In this document: in pieces, positions 60,640 to 64,000 of the stretch
Layout of the letters: each line of letters starts with the position of its first letter
Position numbering within the stretch: position 1 is the first letter of the stretch
Source of the DNA: Kineococcus aurantiacus
GTDB lineage: Bacteria > Actinomycetota > Actinomycetes > Actinomycetales > Kineococcaceae
Assembly: GCF_013409345.1 (NCBI RefSeq)
Contig: NZ_JACCBB010000001.1
Coordinates: forward strand, 2,604,001 to 2,668,000
Reading direction: 5' to 3'
Length of the DNA stretch: 64,000 nucleotides
The notes under the pieces: model-generated
Databases searched by the model: none
What the model was told of the DNA's origin: nothing
What the model saw: only the letters and a program-made list of their open reading frames with translations
Program-made: the position numbers and the translations under genes

Positions 60640-61146
60640 ATGCGCACCAAGAGTTCGACGTCCACGTCGTCGGAGCTGTCCGTCCACCGCGCCCCGGTCT
60701 CCCGGACCGCGCAGGTCGTCGGTCTCGCGTTCCTGGTCGTGGGGGTCCTGGGTTTCGTCCCCGGCGTCACGACCGACTACGGCTCCCTCGCCGGCGCGGG
60801 CCACCACTCCACGGCCATGCTGCTCGGCGTGTTCCAGGTGTCGGTGCTGCACAACCTGCTGCACCTGGCCCTCGGTGCGCTCGGGCTCCTGGTGGCCCGG
60901 CAGGCCACGGCGGCCAAGGCCTACCTCGTCGTCGGCGGGATCGCCTACCTCGGGCTGTGGGTCTACGGGCTCGCCACCGCCGACGACAGCGCCGCCAACT
61001 TCGTGCCGCTGAACACCGCCGACGACTGGCTGCACCTGGTCCTCGGCCTGGGCATGGTCACCCTCGGCCTGGTGATGCCGCGCCGGTACACCCGTGAGAC
61101 GGCGCAGGCCCGGCACGGGTCGACCGCCGGCGGCGACATCCAGTGA
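60640..61146 (+). CDS. DUF4383 family membrane protein
   Basis: 168 aa from ATG 60640 with GAGGGGA upstream. Four TM helices, starting AQVVGLAFLVVGVLGFVPG, with HNLLHLALGALGLL and LNTADDWLHLVLGLGMV as the DUF4383 signature, both with His. Function unknown; often in stress regions. The 143 bp before it (60497-60639) has no gene. Confidence 0.85.
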   Translation: MRTKSSTSTSSELSVHRAPVSRTAQVVGLAFLVVGVLGFVPGVTTDYGSLAGAGHHSTAMLLGVFQVSVLHNLLHLALGALGLLVARQATAAKAYLVVGGIAYLGLWVYGLATADDSAANFVPLNTADDWLHLVLGLGMVTLGLVMPRRYTRETAQARHGSTAGGDIQ

Positions 61147-61165
61147 CCGGCCGTCAGCGCGCCGC

Positions 61166-61573
61166 GTGAACCGCGAGGAGCTCCTCGGCGTCTACCGGGG
61201 GTATCTCGCCTGCTGCAACGAACGGCGCTTCGACGAGCTGGGCCGGTTCGTCTCCGAACGGGTCAGCGGATCCGCACCCGTCGACGGCCTGGCCGCCTAC
61301 GTCGAGGGCGTGCGCGCCGTGATCACCGCCTTCCCCGACTACCGGTGGGAGCCGCTGACCCTCGTCGTCGACGGCGACACCCTCGCCGTGCGGCTCACCG
61401 GCCGGGGCACCCACCGCGGCCCCTTCGGCGGCCTGGCCCCCACCGGCCGCCGCGTCGAGGTCCAGGAACTGGTGGTCTACCGGTTCGAGGACGGCCTCGT
61501 CGTGAACTGCTGGGGCGACCTGTACCCGGTCCTGCGCGAGGCGCTGCGAGCCCCCGCCGCGGCGTCCGGCTGA
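61166..61573 (+). CDS. SnoaL-like polyketide cyclase/ester cyclase family protein
   Basis: 135 aa from GTG 61166. Fold signature VYRGYLACCNERRFDELGRFVS, AFPDYRWEPLTLVVDGDTLAVRLTGRGTH-GPFGGLAPTGRRVEVQEL, VVYRFEDGLVVNCWG. A cone-shaped ligand-binding protein; whether catalytic is unclear. The soxA-like gene starts 27 bp after. Confidence 0.82.
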   Translation: MNREELLGVYRGYLACCNERRFDELGRFVSERVSGSAPVDGLAAYVEGVRAVITAFPDYRWEPLTLVVDGDTLAVRLTGRGTHRGPFGGLAPTGRRVEVQELVVYRFEDGLVVNCWGDLYPVLREALRAPAAASG

Positions 61574-61600
61574 CCGCGGGCGGCGTGGCACCATGACGCC

Positions 61601-62716
61601 GTGGAGTTCGACGCCGACCTGATCGTCGTGGGCGGTGGGGTCATGGGATCGGCCGCCGCCTGGCAGGCCACCCGCCGCGGCCTGTCCGTGCTGCTGCTGG
61701 AGCGGTTCGAGGCCGGGCACGCCCTCGGCGCCTCGCACGGCGCCACCCGCAACTTCAACACCGCCTACGCCCAGGACGACTACCTCCGCCTCGTCCTGGA
61801 AGCCCGCACCCTGTGGGACGAGCTGCAGGAGCAGTCCGGGCGGGTGCTCCTCGACCTCGTCGGCCTCGTCAACCACGGTGCCTCCGGGCAGTGGCGGCGC
61901 ACCGCGGAGTCGCTGCGGAGGTGGGGGATCGCGCACCGCTTCCTGCACCCGCACGAGGCGGCCGAGCGCTGGGCCGGGATGCGGTTCCGCGACGAGGTGC
62001 TCCTCGTGCCCGACGCCGGCCGGGTCCGCGCCGCCGACGCCCTCACCGCCTTCCGGACCGTCGCCACCGCGGCGGGCGCGCAGTTCCGCTACGGCAAACC
62101 CGTCCGGGACGTCCTCACCGACGCCGGCACGGCCCTCGTGGTCACCGACGCCGGGGAGTTCCGCGCCCCGCGCGGCGTGGTCACCGTCGGGGCGTGGACG
62201 CGGGAGCTGCTGTCCCCGCGGGTCGCGCTGCCCCGGCTCGTGGTCACCCAGGAGCAGCCGGCCCACTTCGCCGTCCGCCCCGGGACGTTCGAGTGGCCCA
62301 GCTTCAACCACGCCCCCGACCCCGGCGCACCGGCCGACGCCGACTGGTACAGCCCCGTCTACGGGATGCTGACCCCCGGGGAGGGCGTCAAGGCCGGCTG
62401 GCACGGGACCGGCCCGGTGACCGACCCCGACGCGCGCAGCTTCCAGCCCGAACCGGCGCAGTTGGCGGCGCTGCAGCGGTACGCGCGGGAGTGGCTGCCC
62501 GGGGTCGACCCGGACTCGTGCGTCCCCGTCAGCTGCACCTACACCTCGACCGACGACACCGACTTCGTCCTCGCCCGCAGCGGCGCGTGGGCCGTCGGGG
62601 CCGGGTTCTCCGGGCACGGGTTCAAGTTCGCCCCGGCCGTGGGGCGCACGCTCGTCGACGTCGCGCACGGCACCCCCGCACCGCCGCGCTTCTCACCCGC
62701 CCTGCCCGCGGCCTGA
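61601..62716 (+). CDS. SoxA/MSOX-like FAD-dependent amine oxidase
   Basis: 371 aa from GTG 61601. FAD site DLIVVGGGVMGSAAAWQATRRG with LLLERF; GASHGATRNF; the covalent-FAD cysteine in PVSCTYTSTDDTDF; GFSGHGFKFAPAVGR at the end. Family members oxidise N-methyl amino acids (sarcosine, N-methyltryptophan) to the amine, formaldehyde and H2O2. Manganese catalase and formaldehyde-dehydrogenase-like genes are in the same region, which would remove those products. Confidence 0.9.
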   Translation: MEFDADLIVVGGGVMGSAAAWQATRRGLSVLLLERFEAGHALGASHGATRNFNTAYAQDDYLRLVLEARTLWDELQEQSGRVLLDLVGLVNHGASGQWRRTAESLRRWGIAHRFLHPHEAAERWAGMRFRDEVLLVPDAGRVRAADALTAFRTVATAAGAQFRYGKPVRDVLTDAGTALVVTDAGEFRAPRGVVTVGAWTRELLSPRVALPRLVVTQEQPAHFAVRPGTFEWPSFNHAPDPGAPADADWYSPVYGMLTPGEGVKAGWHGTGPVTDPDARSFQPEPAQLAALQRYAREWLPGVDPDSCVPVSCTYTSTDDTDFVLARSGAWAVGAGFSGHGFKFAPAVGRTLVDVAHGTPAPPRFSPALPAA

Positions 62717-62757
62717 GGGGCGCGGCGGGCTGCAGGAGGCCCACGACGCCGCGCCCC
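62717..62757. terminator. GC-rich hairpin after the SoxA-like gene
   Basis: GGGGCGCGGCG (62717-62727) and CGCCGCGCCCC (62747-62757), perfect 11-base arms, starting immediately after the stop. The rest of the spacer to 62859 has no gene. Confidence 0.65.
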
Positions 62758-62859
62758 GACGGCCCGCACCCCCCGCCAGCTGCGCGCCGACCTCGGCCGG
62801 ATGCGCAGCCGGGAGGAGCCGGCCGGGGGCGGGGCCCCCCGGTGCGGGCCCTGTGCACC

Positions 62860-63696
62860 TCACACGGCGAGGAACTCCAGCAGCACCCGGTTGAACTCCT
62901 CCGCGTGGCTGACGTTGATGCCGTGCGGGCCGCCGGCGACGACGTGGAGCCGGCTGCCGGGGATCGCGGCGTGCGTGCGCGCCCCGGACCCCTCGAACGG
63001 CACGGTGCCGTCGCCGTCGCCGTGGATGACCAGGGTCGGGACGTCGACCTCGGTGAGGTCCTCGCGGAAGTCGGTGGTGCCGAAGGACTCCATGGCCTTG
63101 AGCGCGGCCTTCTTGTCGGCCTGCTTCGTCAGGGCGAGGGCGTCCTGGCGCTGGGCCTCGGTGACCTTCAGGACGCCGTCGACGGAGAAGAAGTCGGTGA
63201 CGAACCCGTCGTAGAAGGTGTCCTCGTCGGCCTTCAGGCTCGATTCCATCTGGTCGGCCAGTTCCTGGGTCAGCGGGCCGTCGGGGTTGTCGTCCCCCTG
63301 GGCCATGAACGGCGGGACCGCGGCGGCGAAGACGACGCTGCGCAGGCGCTCGTGACCGTACTTGGTGAAGTAGCGGGCGACCTCGCCGCCGCCCATGGAG
63401 AACCCGACGAGGGTGACGTCGGTGAGGTCGAGGGCCTCCAGGAGGGTGTGCAGGTCCTCGGTGAGGGTGTCGTAGTCGTAGCCGCTGCGGGTCTTGTCGC
63501 TGCGGCCGAACCCGCGCCGGTCGTAGGTGACGACCCGGTAGCCGGCGGCCGCCAGGGCGGGGACCTGCTCGGACCAGGACTCACCCGACAGCGGCCAGCC
63601 GTGGATGAGGACGACGGGACGGCCGGGGCCGCCGGTGTCGTCGACGTGCAGGTCGGTGTCCTTGAACAGCCCGTGGTGGGCCGTGATCGCGGTCAT
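62860..63696 (-). CDS. Alpha/beta hydrolase, non-heme haloperoxidase-like
   Basis: 278 aa from ATG 63696 with GGAGGAG upstream. [32 protein letters not shown], nucleophile VGFSMGGGEVARY, Asp in HGDGDGTVP and His in GGPHGINVSH. A paralogue of 46631-47458. Esterase or perhydrolase activity is likely; substrate unknown. Confidence 0.9.
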   Translation of the reverse strand: MTAITAHHGLFKDTDLHVDDTGGPGRPVVLIHGWPLSGESWSEQVPALAAAGYRVVTYDRRGFGRSDKTRSGYDYDTLTEDLHTLLEALDLTDVTLVGFSMGGGEVARYFTKYGHERLRSVVFAAAVPPFMAQGDDNPDGPLTQELADQMESSLKADEDTFYDGFVTDFFSVDGVLKVTEAQRQDALALTKQADKKAALKAMESFGTTDFREDLTEVDVPTLVIHGDGDGTVPFEGSGARTHAAIPGSRLHVVAGGPHGINVSHAEEFNRVLLEFLAV

Positions 63697-63791
63697 GGGT
63701 CTCCTCCGTCGTCTCAGTCCCTGCACGGTAGGAGCGCCCCCGGGACCCTGCTCGTTGAACGCTCACCCAGCCGCAGCGGGTGGTCGGACGG

Positions 63792-64000
63792 TCACTCCCC
63801 GTCGGCCAGGACGAACGGGAACACCTCGTCGGCCCCCGCGCGGCGCAACTGCCGGGCGGCCACCGCCAGCGTCCAGCCGCTGCGCGTGCGGTCGTCCACC
63901 AGCAGCAGCTTCCGGTCCCGCACCAGGTCCGGGTCGGGCAGCTCGAAGCGCCCCGCGACCTGCGCCAGGCGGTGCGCGGAGTTCACGTCGGCGCGGGTCG
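63792..64000 (-). CDS. RecQ-type helicase or phosphoribosyltransferase, C-terminal part (partial)
   Basis: About 69 codons to the window edge; the 5' part lies beyond it. KLLLVDDRTRSGWTLAVAARQLRRAGADEV is a phosphoribosyltransferase PRPP-binding strand and following helix. In Actinobacteria a RecQ-family helicase ends with such a domain preceded by VNSAHRLAQVAGRF, so this is probably its end. A stand-alone phosphoribosyltransferase is the alternative. Confidence 0.5.
   Translation of the reverse strand, partial: TRADVNSAHRLAQVAGRFELPDPDLVRDRKLLLVDDRTRSGWTLAVAARQLRRAGADEVFPFVLADGE

Overview
The window is very GC-rich (well above 70% by eye), gene-dense, uses many GTG starts and 4-bp GTGA overlaps, and carries families typical of Actinomycetota: F420/LLM oxidoreductases, a WYL regulator, a CmtR-like sensor, DUF4383, a SigB-era stress set, an actinobacterial dnaB with an intein, and a GlpX-type FBPase. 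The PAS/MCP plus CheW pair implies a motile relative. A Kineococcus-like (Kineosporiales) genome fits, but that is recall and not something computed. No rRNA, tRNA, insertion sequence, prophage or CRISPR array was seen.

Layout. 1-5.7 kb: an iron-siderophore binding lipoprotein behind an iron box, a MATE exporter, and dnaB, whose Walker A motif is split by a 152-residue mini-intein and whose upstream region is full of DnaA-box-like 9-mers; then a HemK-like methyltransferase. 5.7-19 kb: SDR and LLM oxidoreductases, an HD protein, regulator/target pairs (WYL-VOC, TetR-SDR), a VIT1-like transporter, a two-component pair, uppP, GrpB and glpX. 19-31 kb: an AlkZ-like protein, membrane proteins, a dinB-alkA-like repair operon, an SDR, LysR/MFS/sirtuin, a TetR-GNAT pair and rlmC. 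31-38.5 kb: GH16-like protein, a cytoplasmic multi-PAS chemoreceptor with a triple CheW-domain partner, a NYN-domain protein and an ATP-dependent DNA ligase.

38.6-40.1 kb is the most unusual part: a retron. It has a reverse transcriptase (YADD, VTG and an N-terminal extension resembling myxobacterial Mx162-type retron RTs), preceded by about 180 bp bounded by a 20-bp inverted repeat (a1/a2) whose right arm ends one base before the RT start. No recognised effector gene is adjacent.

40-56 kb: a GGDEF-EAL protein, an F420 oxidoreductase, a CmtR-like sensor with a CDF metal exporter, several TetR-controlled detoxification genes with clear palindromic operators (including ohr), a small HTH-ClpN pair with duplicated operators, an MFS exporter, a secreted PPC-like protein and a mannitol-dehydrogenase-like protein that has lost its catalytic residues. 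56-64 kb: zinc alcohol dehydrogenase plus SRPBCC protein, a stress-flavoured run (lipoprotein, manganese catalase, DUF4383), a SoxA-like oxidase, an alpha/beta hydrolase, and the C-terminal end of a RecQ/phosphoribosyltransferase-type gene running off the right edge.

Common themes are oxidative and electrophile detoxification under local TetR/ArsR/WYL control, DNA repair and replication (dnaB, dinB, glycosylases, ligase), and many convergent gene pairs that overlap at their 3' ends.
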